A stretch of 5,806 bases of DNA from Cyanobacteria bacterium OH_SFB_17 (GCA_023395735.1 JAEWYI010000001.1:1-5806), one strand, 5' to 3'. Counted from the stretch's first letter, positions 1 through 5,806 are shown. Notes: generated from the letters alone by a model not told the origin. Numbers and translations: made by a program.

Positions 1-23
1 TATTTATTTGGCTAGTTTACCAC

Positions 24-52
24 TTTATTTATTTTTAAATATGTAGTATATT
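24..52 (+). promoter_or_regulatory. Weak candidate promoter for the M16 peptidase gene
   Basis: A TATATT hexamer at 47-52 matches the -10 consensus at five of six positions. Seventeen bases upstream, TTTATT at 24-29 matches the -35 consensus at only three of six. Transcription would begin near base 59, leaving a leader of about 25 bases that carries the ribosome binding site. The whole stretch is A/T-rich, so chance matches are expected and the -35 is poor. Confidence 0.3.
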
Positions 53-83
53 ATTTGTCATATATCAGAGGTGAGGAGTTCTT

Positions 84-140
84 ATGAAAAAAATTCTTAT
101 ATGCTTGATGTTTCTAATTTTTGGATGTGGTGCTTTTGCA
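84..140 (+). other. Signal peptide of the M16 peptidase
   Basis: Residues 1-19 have a basic start (MKK), a hydrophobic core (ILICLMFLIF) and an Ala-Phe-Ala motif at 17-19, which fits signal peptidase I cleavage before Leu20. The core also contains Ile-Phe-Gly-Cys at 12-15. This is a non-ideal lipobox because of the Phe at -2, so a lipoprotein anchored at Cys15 is possible. I favour signal peptidase I. Either route puts the enzyme outside the cytoplasmic membrane. Confidence 0.75.
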
Positions 141-2675
141 CTTGATTACAATGTTTATAATCTCGATAGCGGGCAAACCGTTATTATAAAACAAGTTAAA
201 AATAATCCTATAGTAAATATTGATACTTGGATAAAAACCGGTTCAATAAATGAAAATGATGATAACAACGGAGTTTCGCATTTTTTAGAGCATTTATTCT
301 TTAAAGGCACTCAAAAACATCCGCCCGGAGATTTTGACAAGCAGTTAGAATCAAAAGGTGCGATTACAAACGCCGCTACAAGCAAAGATTTTACTCATTA
401 TTACGTAACAATTCCTTCTAAATATTTTGATTTGGCAATGGAATTGCATGCAGATATGCTTTTAAATCCTCTTATTCCAAGAAAAGAGCTGGAAAAAGAG
501 CGAAAAGTAGTTATGGAAGAAATAGCAAAAGACGGCAATAATCCTAACGAAAAAGTTTATGAAAATCTTGTCGCAATGTTATATAAAACACATCCTTACA
601 AAAGAAAAGTTTTGGGGACAAACGAAATCATAGGTAAAATAACAAGAGAAGAAATTTTGGATTATTATAACTCTCACTATGGACCACAAAATATGATTAC
701 TATAATAATTGGCGATGTTGATGTAGAACATGCACTAAACGCTGTAAAAGAAAATTTTAAAGTTCAGCCGCGCAAAATTGTTAAAAATATAAACAAGCCC
801 GAGCTTCCGCTTAAATCAAAAATTGAAAAAACAATTTATGAGCCGGCTCAAAGCGGTTATATGTTAATCGGATATCACAGCACAAATGCATTGAACAAAG
901 ATGTTTATGCACTGGATGTTTTATCGACAATTTTGGGTGATGGACACTCTTCTGTTTTGTATCAAAAAATCAAAGAGCAAAAACAGCTTGCTTATTCAAT
1001 TTCGGCAAATAATTCAACTTTCAAAGAAGACGGTATTTTTGCAATCAGTGCAAATTTCACTCCTGATAATTATGAAAAATTGAAAAAAGCCATTTTTGAA
1101 GAAGTTTCAGATATTCAAAAACACGGAGTAACTCAGGAGCAATTAAACAGGGCAAAGAGTATAATTGAAAGAGATACGTATTATTCAAGAGAATCCATCT
1201 CAAGTATTTCTTCTCAAATAGGCTACACAACGATTCTTTCTGATAATCCAAGATATTACGAAGAATATTTAACCAATATCAAAAAAGTTAGTCTTGCAGA
1301 TGTAAAACGAGTTGCAACAATGTATTTGTCAGCTAATAAATGTGCGATTTCTGCAGCTCTTCCATCGGAAATGAAAGATGTTGTTAAAAAGACTCAAGAT
1401 AATTCAGTAGTTCATAAAAAAACTTTGGCAAAAGATTTTGCCGGCGTGAAAAAATATTCTATGGACAATGGCGCAACTCTTTTGATAAATCAAAATGATG
1501 TGAACGACATCGTTGCAATTAATATAAATATAAAAGGCGGTGATTTTTTAGAAAAAATTCCTGCAACTTCTAACTTGACGGCATCAGTTATGATGAAGGG
1601 GACAAAAAAATATTCATCTCAGGAGTTGGCAGAAATTATGGAAGAAAATGGAATTCAAATTACGCCATCTACATCTTCTGATGTTTTTTCAATAAATATT
1701 ATGACTACAAAATCTCAGTTGGAAAAAACGCTGGATATATTAAACGAGGTTGTTAATAATGCAGCGTTTGATGAGTTTGAAATAGAAAAATCAAAAAGCA
1801 CAATGCTAAATTCAATAAAACGTTCTCGTGACGTGCCGATGAATGTTGCGTTAGAAAATTACAAGTCGTTAATCTTTGAAAATTCAGTTTATTCTTATAA
1901 TTCTAAAATTTATGAAAAAACACTTCCAAAAATTCAGCGTGATGATATTTTGCAATATTACAATAATATTTTCAATCCAAAAAATATTGTAATTTCAATA
2001 AACGGAGATGTTGATGAAAATTCAATAGCATCAAAATTGGCTGAAATATTTAAGACTAAATCAGCAGGCGAATTTAATTATCAAAATTACGCGTCTTCAA
2101 TTGCTCCAATTACAGCACAAAGAGCATCTACAATTGAAGTAAAAGATTTGAAAACAGCTTGGTTGATTATTGGTTGGCAAACTCCAGGAGTTTTGAGCAG
2201 AAAAGAATGTGCAACATTGCAGGTTATTGATTCGATTTTGGGCTCAGGCATGAGCTCAAGACTGTTTAAAAATGTTAGAGATCAGCAAGGGCTTGCATAT
2301 CAGCTTGGTTCAAGTTTTTCACCAAAAATATTGAAGGGTTCTTTTACGATTTATATCGGAACAAATCCTAAGACATTGTCACTTGCAGAAAAAATGATGC
2401 TGGCTGAGGTTTTTAAGTTGAAAACAGAATTTGTCACTGATAGAGAAATTCAAGAAGCTAAAGACAAAATTATAGGAAATTTTATTATTTCAAAAGAAAC
2501 AAATTTAGCAAAGGCATCGGCCTTGGGTTGGTTTGAAACTTCTGGCAGAGGATTTGAGTATGACAGCGAATATGAACAGGTAATAAACTTTGTTACAGCA
2601 TCAGATATTCTTGAAGTAGCAAACAAATATTTTGATTCAAGGTATGTGATTTCAATTGTTAAATCAACAGATTAA
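84..2675 (+). CDS. Exported tandem (fused) M16 zinc metallopeptidase, insulinase family
   Basis: This 863-residue protein is two M16 peptidase units in tandem, each about 430 residues. The N-half carries the inverted zinc motif HFLEH at residues 66-70 (His66, His70 ligands, Glu69 general base), with the distal ligand probably Glu146 in VVMEEI. The C-half (about 452-863) aligns by its MKGT and GSGMSSRLF/GLAY blocks but has NLTAS (497-501) for HxxEH and Ser577 for the distal Glu, so it is catalytically dead. It does hold the Arg726/Tyr739 pair that in M16B enzymes binds the substrate backbone. The N-half has Val291 in place of that Arg and keeps Tyr304. The two halves are therefore complementary, like an M16B heterodimer joined in one chain. 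The start is fixed by overlapping AGGTG and AGGAG ribosome binding sites at 69-78 and by an N-terminal signal sequence. It likely degrades peptides outside the cytoplasm; its substrate is unknown. Confidence 0.93.
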   Translation: MKKILICLMFLIFGCGAFALDYNVYNLDSGQTVIIKQVKNNPIVNIDTWIKTGSINENDDNNGVSHFLEHLFFKGTQKHPPGDFDKQLESKGAITNAATSKDFTHYYVTIPSKYFDLAMELHADMLLNPLIPRKELEKERKVVMEEIAKDGNNPNEKVYENLVAMLYKTHPYKRKVLGTNEIIGKITREEILDYYNSHYGPQNMITIIIGDVDVEHALNAVKENFKVQPRKIVKNINKPELPLKSKIEKTIYEPAQSGYMLIGYHSTNALNKDVYALDVLSTILGDGHSSVLYQKIKEQKQLAYSISANNSTFKEDGIFAISANFTPDNYEKLKKAIFEEVSDIQKHGVTQEQLNRAKSIIERDTYYSRESISSISSQIGYTTILSDNPRYYEEYLTNIKKVSLADVKRVATMYLSANKCAISAALPSEMKDVVKKTQDNSVVHKKTLAKDFAGVKKYSMDNGATLLINQNDVNDIVAININIKGGDFLEKIPATSNLTASVMMKGTKKYSSQELAEIMEENGIQITPSTSSDVFSINIMTTKSQLEKTLDILNEVVNNAAFDEFEIEKSKSTMLNSIKRSRDVPMNVALENYKSLIFENSVYSYNSKIYEKTLPKIQRDDILQYYNNIFNPKNIVISINGDVDENSIASKLAEIFKTKSAGEFNYQNYASSIAPITAQRASTIEVKDLKTAWLIIGWQTPGVLSRKECATLQVIDSILGSGMSSRLFKNVRDQQGLAYQLGSSFSPKILKGSFTIYIGTNPKTLSLAEKMMLAEVFKLKTEFVTDREIQEAKDKIIGNFIISKETNLAKASALGWFETSGRGFEYDSEYEQVINFVTASDILEVANKYFDSRYVISIVKSTD

Positions 2676-2688
2676 AATTTTATCTGTA

Positions 2689-2729
2689 AACAAAAAAGGT
2701 AAGTTCACTTTAGGCTTATCTTTTTTGTT
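2689..2729. terminator. Bidirectional intrinsic terminator between convergent genes
   Basis: AACAAAAAAGGTAAG (2689-2703) pairs with CTTATCTTTTTTGTT (2715-2729) over 15 bases, with one position forming a G-U pair in the + transcript, around an 11-base loop. Each strand presents a GGTAAG/CTTATC-type core followed by a six-U run, so it can end both the M16 transcript (stop ends 2675) and the hydrolase transcript (stop at 2732-2734, 3 bases beyond the hairpin). The core is only moderately G/C-rich; the A and U runs supply the rest of the stem. Confidence 0.82.
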
Positions 2730-2731
2730 GT

Positions 2732-3523
2732 TTAATTTGATAACTGTTCTTTTGTTTGTCTTAAAAATTCAAGTCCGTCGTTAATTTCAGAAGCATTTAG
2801 CTCATGGATGGCATCGTATATTTTGTATGTGGTGTTCAATCTTAATTCCTGACTTTTATTTGAAAACTCTTCAGCCGTCTGTTTTCTAACGTCTTCGTCA
2901 TTTGAACCTATTCCGTAGAAAAATCTTGTTTGTACGTATTGAGTTGGAAGCGTTACTCCTCCGGGAGCAAAAATGCTCGCGGCTGCTACGTAATCAGGAT
3001 AAAGAAGTGCATATCTTTCAGCAAATTGCGCACCTGCAGAAAAACCCAAAAAATACAAACCTTTTGGCTCAATTCTGTTTTTATCTGAAATGTTTTTTAT
3101 TATTTTATTCATTGCATTTGCTGACCAAACAGCAGGATATTGATAACTTATTTTTGCTTCAAAATCCCCACCTTTAACGATAAAGGTAGGAGAAACTAAA
3201 ATAAATTCGTAATCTTCTACAAATTTTTTAAACTGCATTGCAAAATCTTTTCCGCTTGCGTTGCAACCTGGAACTGCAATAAAAAACGGAACTTGCTTTA
3301 ATTCTTTTTTTATAACTGATTCAGGAATATAGTAGTAATATTCAAGGACTCCACTACCGTTTCTTGGCTCTTGAATACTTTCGCTAATTTCAATTCCCAA
3401 TGGTTTTTGAACAATAGGCTGAATCTCTTGTTCTTTAGGTTGTTCGGCAAAATAAAATATTATTCCTAGAAACAGAACAACTGCAGGTATTATTATTTTT
3501 TTTAAATTTGTTTGGTATTCCAT
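2732..3523 (-). CDS. Membrane-anchored alpha/beta hydrolase, LpqC/PHB-depolymerase-like esterase
   Basis: A 263-residue serine hydrolase. Residues 10-26 form one hydrophobic helix preceded by Lys-Lys, predicting an N-in anchor with the catalytic domain outside. A polar, Gln/Glu/Pro-rich linker follows (about 27-50). The nucleophile elbow is GFSAG at 160-164 (Ser162). The probable acid is Asp209 in GSNDED (206-211), and the base is His240 in DAIHEL, so a complete triad is present in the expected order. The segment PGCNASGKDFA (85-95) follows a strand and corresponds to the HGC oxyanion-hole segment of LpqC/PHB-depolymerase-type esterases, with Pro for His. Substrate is unknown: feruloyl, acetyl or other carbohydrate or polyester esters are possible. 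A TAA stop lies one codon before GGT-ATG, so the ATG cannot be extended. It is convergent with the M16 gene and divergent from the Cache gene, possibly sharing a promoter region with the latter. Confidence 0.85.
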   Translation of the reverse strand: MEYQTNLKKIIIPAVVLFLGIIFYFAEQPKEQEIQPIVQKPLGIEISESIQEPRNGSGVLEYYYYIPESVIKKELKQVPFFIAVPGCNASGKDFAMQFKKFVEDYEFILVSPTFIVKGGDFEAKISYQYPAVWSANAMNKIIKNISDKNRIEPKGLYFLGFSAGAQFAERYALLYPDYVAAASIFAPGGVTLPTQYVQTRFFYGIGSNDEDVRKQTAEEFSNKSQELRLNTTYKIYDAIHELNASEINDGLEFLRQTKEQLSN

Positions 3524-3528
3524 ACCTT
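3524..3528 (-). promoter_or_regulatory. Oddly placed Shine-Dalgarno-like AAGG of the hydrolase gene
   Basis: On the minus strand the start reads TTAAGGTATG. The only purine-rich ribosome-binding candidate, AAGG, lies one base from the ATG, which is too close for normal pairing. The bases further upstream are A/T only. The frame is closed by TAA three bases before the ATG and the next Met is residue 96, beyond the membrane helix. The start is therefore probably right, but initiation is weak or does not depend on a Shine-Dalgarno element. Confidence 0.5.
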
Positions 3529-3580
3529 AATAATAAATAAAAATATAAAAAAAACAATACAATAAAAAATATTTCTTTGT

Positions 3581-3586
3581 ATTATA
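3581..3586 (-). promoter_or_regulatory. Overlapping minus-strand -10 box for the hydrolase gene
   Basis: ATTATAAT at 3581-3588 is its own reverse complement, so the minus strand also reads a perfect TATAAT, at 3586 down to 3581. A start near 3574 would leave a leader of about 50 bases before the ATG at 3523. No clear minus-strand -35 is visible. Other A/T-rich -10-like words lie closer to the gene, so this assignment is uncertain. Confidence 0.35.
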
Positions 3587-3588
3587 AT
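3583..3588 (+). promoter_or_regulatory. -10 box for the Cache sensor gene
   Basis: A perfect TATAAT sits 30 bases before the ATG at 3619 and would give a start site near 3595 with a leader of about 24 bases. No good -35 hexamer lies 16-18 bases upstream, where the sequence is CAATAA-like. Activity may therefore need an activator or rely on the A/T-rich upstream DNA. Confidence 0.5.
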
Positions 3589-3618
3589 CAAAGAAAATAT
3601 TTAAATTAGGTTAAAAAG

Positions 3619-4701
3619 ATGCTATTTGTAAAGTTAAAAGATTTAGTTAAAAAGTATTTGGCGGAGATAATAATCTCTGCTCTTGTGATGCTTTCGATTC
3701 TTGCATTTTTAATAATAAATGTCGATGTTGCGCACAAATCTGATGTGAAAATTTTTTCATATTCTGTAATGGTTAGAAATACTGTAGAAGAAATGGATAA
3801 AGTTTTTGAAAGGGCTGAGGTTAATCTAAATGTTCTGTCGGATTCGATTGCAAATTCTTATAATTCTTCAAGAAGACATGACAAGACTTATAATATGCAT
3901 TTTGTTTCGGACTTGGATAGTTTTATAAAATCTGTTTTGATGAACTCTCCCGGTGTCGATGGTTCTTGGTTTCAGTTGAATGCGGATTTACCTTATTCCG
4001 CTCAGGCCTATAGCTGGTATGAGTTGAGAGACAGTCAGTTTATAGATAAAAAAGCAGAATATGATGCTGATTTTCATAATGAAGAAAGAAAAATTACACC
4101 TCAGGATGACCCGTATTATTTTGAAGCAATAAATTCCAGCGGCGCCTTATGGACTGAAGTTTACGCAGATGCTGATACAAAGCAAAAGATGGTGTCTGTG
4201 GTTTCTCCTGTTTATAAAGATGGTGTTTTGGTTGGGGTTGTCGGTCTTGATGTATCGTTAGCCAAGCTGGAACAAATCTTAGGGTTTATAAGATTAGAGC
4301 TTCCAAAATCGGAAGTTTATCTTGTTGACAACCATAAGTGTATTTTGGCTTCCGAAGACGATGACGGAAAACCGGTAAACAACCCTGAAAAAAAGATTAA
4401 AAAAGCCTTGCAAATGCCAAATGACGGTACAATCGAATATATGGAAGGGCTAGAGGGTAGATGCGCAATCGTGCTTACAATTTCAAACGGATATAAAGTT
4501 ATTATAACCGCGCCAAATAAAGTTTTGTTTGAAGGTTCAAACGACTTGATAAGGGTGCTTTTCTTGATGTATGTTTTGTTCGCGGCTGCGACTGTTTTTG
4601 CATTAATAAACCATTTTAGAATTATTAATCTAAGTGGGCTTGCAGATATTTTTAGAGCAGGAATTGATTTGGACAGTTCGAAAAAGGACAAAAACCATTA
4701 A
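3619..4701 (+). CDS. Cache-domain transmembrane sensor protein without output domain
   Basis: A 360-residue protein with one membrane helix at about 15-34, a large extracytoplasmic region (about 35-310) and a second helix at about 311-330. The outer region opens with a long charged helix (about 45-105) and contains a typical dCache core: DDPYYFEAI (163-171), LWTEVYADADT (177-187), then SPVYKDGVLVGVVGLDVSL (196-214) with Asp211. Cache domains bind small molecules such as amino acids, amines, purines or organic acids. Asp-Pro-Tyr-Tyr (164-167) replaces the Arg-x-Trp-Tyr of the amino-acid-binding subtype, so a classical amino-acid ligand is unlikely. Only about 30 residues follow the second helix, with no HAMP, kinase, GGDEF or chemoreceptor signalling domain. 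The gene ends at a normal TAA and its downstream neighbour is antisense, so no missing output part follows. TAGG at 3607-3610 serves as ribosome binding site 8 bases from ATG. Confidence 0.85.
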   Translation: MLFVKLKDLVKKYLAEIIISALVMLSILAFLIINVDVAHKSDVKIFSYSVMVRNTVEEMDKVFERAEVNLNVLSDSIANSYNSSRRHDKTYNMHFVSDLDSFIKSVLMNSPGVDGSWFQLNADLPYSAQAYSWYELRDSQFIDKKAEYDADFHNEERKITPQDDPYYFEAINSSGALWTEVYADADTKQKMVSVVSPVYKDGVLVGVVGLDVSLAKLEQILGFIRLELPKSEVYLVDNHKCILASEDDDGKPVNNPEKKIKKALQMPNDGTIEYMEGLEGRCAIVLTISNGYKVIITAPNKVLFEGSNDLIRVLFLMYVLFAAATVFALINHFRIINLSGLADIFRAGIDLDSSKKDKNH

Positions 4702-4709
4702 TTTATTTG

Positions 4710-5759
4710 TTACCCAATTACTTCCCAAATTCCATCAGCGCCTTCATTTGCTGTTTTTATTATTTTAGGATTGTTGCTAGCATTGGCTAAAATGTTTTTA
4801 AGTCCGGTGGTTGCATTAGCAACCATGGCAAAGAAATAACCTTTATTTGTTTGGGAAGCATCGTTTACATCATCACCTGCAGTAAAAATATCGTCTGGTT
4901 TTAAGTTTAAACTTTTTCTTAAATATTCAGTAGCGCTGCCTTTGTCAGATTTGACAGTAATTATTGCAACATCAACGCTTCCGTCCGGTTTTAATCTTGG
5001 TAATGCGTGATTTCTCATGTCTTTTGCTATTTCAGGTGAAAAAAATCGTTCCAGTTCGTTTAGATTTTTGCTGTCGAAATTTTGGAAATTAACTACAGCT
5101 TTGGTTCCGCTTTGGACCAAAAAATTGTTTATATCTGGCAAACATTTTTCATACATACCAGGCGCCATCATAAAATAAATATTGCCAGGGGAGCCAAAAA
5201 CTTCGTATTCAGTGATTTTTGAGCCTCTAAACTCCTTTTGTCCTTTAGGAATATTTTCTTTAGGTATTTTTGACCATTCTTTTTGGCTGAATTTATGTTT
5301 GTTTGCAACTTCAACCATAAAGTTTCTAATTTTCTTTTTGTCAAAATTTTCCAGTAGTTTTTTTGACCATTCTTCAGCTTCAGTAAAGACCCCGTTTCCG
5401 TTTTTATATATATTTACACCATTGTTGGCAACAATATAATCAGGAATTGCAAGTGTTTTATTTTCAATTAACGGTTTTATCTTGCTCAGCGATCTTGAAG
5501 ATGAGTAAACCAAAAGTCGATTGGCTCCGTTTTCAAGGGTTTTTTGAGAAAAATTTAAAACCTTGTCTCTTGTAGTTTGACTTCCTAAAAGCAATGTATC
5601 ATCAAGATCATAGACACACATTTTAAAGTTATCAACAATTGATTTAGGCAAAGTTCCCTTAAACTTTACATAGTAAGGTAATAACGTAGTATTGTTTTTG
5701 ACATTATTACTTTTTGCTTGATTAGTCGTGTTAAAATTTCTAATAGCTTGTATTCTCAT
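4710..5759 (-). CDS. HAD-superfamily IIB phosphatase, sucrose-phosphatase-like
   Basis: I start this gene at the ATG at 5759-5757 (349 residues) rather than the in-frame TTG two codons earlier. Numbering here is from that ATG. HAD motif I is YDLDDT (50-55), with nucleophile Asp51 and acid Asp53. Motif II is LVYSSSRS (83-90), Ser replacing the usual Thr-Gly of TGR. Motif III is Lys273 in SDKGSA, and motif IV is GDDVND (295-300). About 145 residues between motifs II and III form a type C2 cap. The block around RSLSKIKPLI and IPDYIVANNG resembles sucrose-6-phosphate phosphatase (S6PP), but no sucrose-phosphate synthase is nearby, so the substrate is open (a sugar phosphate is likely). The first 45 residues are polar and Asn/Thr-rich, ending in YVKFKG (30-35); no hydrophobic signal is present. 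The gene faces the Cache gene with 8 bases between stops. Confidence 0.87.
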   Translation of the reverse strand: MRIQAIRNFNTTNQAKSNNVKNNTTLLPYYVKFKGTLPKSIVDNFKMCVYDLDDTLLLGSQTTRDKVLNFSQKTLENGANRLLVYSSSRSLSKIKPLIENKTLAIPDYIVANNGVNIYKNGNGVFTEAEEWSKKLLENFDKKKIRNFMVEVANKHKFSQKEWSKIPKENIPKGQKEFRGSKITEYEVFGSPGNIYFMMAPGMYEKCLPDINNFLVQSGTKAVVNFQNFDSKNLNELERFFSPEIAKDMRNHALPRLKPDGSVDVAIITVKSDKGSATEYLRKSLNLKPDDIFTAGDDVNDASQTNKGYFFAMVANATTGLKNILANASNNPKIIKTANEGADGIWEVIG

Positions 5760-5770
5760 CCCCAAATCCC
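5760..5770 (-). promoter_or_regulatory. Ribosome binding region that decides the HAD start
   Basis: The minus strand reads TGGGATTTGGGGATGAGA. GGGA at 5770-5767 lies 7 bases from the ATG at 5759, a usual Shine-Dalgarno distance, but lies only one base from the alternative TTG at 5765. This favours the ATG, giving an N-terminus MRIQAIRNF. Confidence 0.55.
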
Positions 5771-5790
5771 AAAAATAAATTGTTTAAAAA

Positions 5791-5796
5791 ATTATA
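5791..5796 (-). promoter_or_regulatory. -10 box for the HAD phosphatase gene
   Basis: The minus strand has a perfect TATAAT here, 31 bases before the ATG at 5759. Transcription would start near 5784 with a leader of about 25 bases. The -35 element would lie beyond the right edge of the window and cannot be seen. Confidence 0.5.
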
Positions 5797-5806
5797 GGTT
5801 ATTGCT

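Larger units (their letters stand above)
3572..3596. repeat. Inverted repeat enclosing the divergent -10 element
   Basis: TTTCTTTG (3572-3579) and CAAAGAAA (3589-3596) are exact 8-base inverted arms separated by 9 bases, TATTATAAT. With a one-base bulge the match extends outward to AAATATTTCTTTG and CAAAGAAAATATTT (about 3567-3602). The arms flank a -10 sequence in the 95-base divergent region 3524-3618, which is the position of a repressor operator. No U-run follows the stem and it lies upstream of both genes, so it does not look like a terminator. The low base complexity leaves chance as an alternative. Confidence 0.5.

Noticed and set aside
55..60. TTGTCA as a -35 box for the M16 gene
   Set aside because: It lies 24 bases before the start codon, so a -10 at normal spacing would fall at or beyond the ATG.
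901..1251. Small open frames on both strands inside the M16 gene
   Set aside because: They overlap a gene with clear family motifs, have no ribosome binding site and resemble no protein I know. The same holds for the frames at 2902-3177, 4317-4691 and 5182-5439 inside the other genes.
3572..3602. Inverted repeat read as an intrinsic terminator
   Set aside because: The stem is A/T-rich with no G/C core and no following U-run in either direction, and it lies upstream of both divergent genes rather than after one.
3619..4701. Frameshifted chemoreceptor or kinase whose output domain lies downstream
   Set aside because: The sequence after 4701 on + is antisense to an intact HAD gene and none of it continues into a signalling domain.
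5757..5765. TTG at 5765-5763 as start of the HAD gene
   Set aside because: An ATG follows two codons later with a better-spaced GGGA. The TTG would have that element only one base away.
1..5806. Defence system, prophage, insertion sequence, CRISPR array or biosynthetic cluster
   Set aside because: No transposase, integrase, nuclease, terminal inverted repeats or spaced direct repeats are visible, and the four genes are ordinary single enzymes or sensors in alternating orientation.
1..5806. tRNA, rRNA or riboswitch
   Set aside because: The only non-coding stretches are short (83, 56, 95, 8 and 47 bases) and none contains a cloverleaf or a riboswitch core I recognise.

Overview
The window is AT-rich (roughly one third G+C by eye) and fully bacterial in layout. 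It holds four protein-coding genes, no RNA genes, no mobile elements and no CRISPR array. Low G+C, Shine-Dalgarno starts, an exported fused M16 peptidase, a Cache-type sensor and a HAD protein with an Asn-rich N-terminus ending in a Phe-Lys-Gly motif together remind me of gut Gastranaerophilales (Melainabacteria/Vampirovibrionia). That assignment rests on recollection of protein style, not on a marker gene, and is tentative. No organism-defining gene is present.

Layout: (1) 84-2675 on +, a signal-peptide-bearing tandem M16 (insulinase-like) metallopeptidase whose N-half keeps the zinc site and whose C-half keeps only the substrate-binding Arg/Tyr pair. (2) A long A/T-tract hairpin at 2689-2729 that can terminate transcription from both sides and separates it from (3) 2732-3523 on -, a membrane-anchored alpha/beta hydrolase resembling the LpqC/PHB-depolymerase-type esterases. 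(4) A 95-base divergent intergenic region (3524-3618) with a palindromic -10 element inside an inverted repeat. (5) 3619-4701 on +, a Cache-domain membrane protein with two transmembrane helices and no cytoplasmic output domain. (6) After only 8 bases, the convergent gene 4710-5759 on -, a HAD-superfamily IIB phosphatase of the sucrose-phosphatase-like type, with its own -10 box at the right edge of the window.

The genes alternate in orientation (+, -, +, -), so none forms a co-directional operon. The only pair likely to share control is the esterase and the Cache sensor, through the divergent promoter. Three of the four proteins are predicted to act at or outside the membrane, which suggests envelope or extracellular substrate functions, but no single pathway joins them. 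I found no convincing novel multi-gene system. The most interesting items are the complementary loss of active-site elements in the fused M16 protein, the output-less Cache sensor, and the symmetric divergent promoter inside an inverted repeat.
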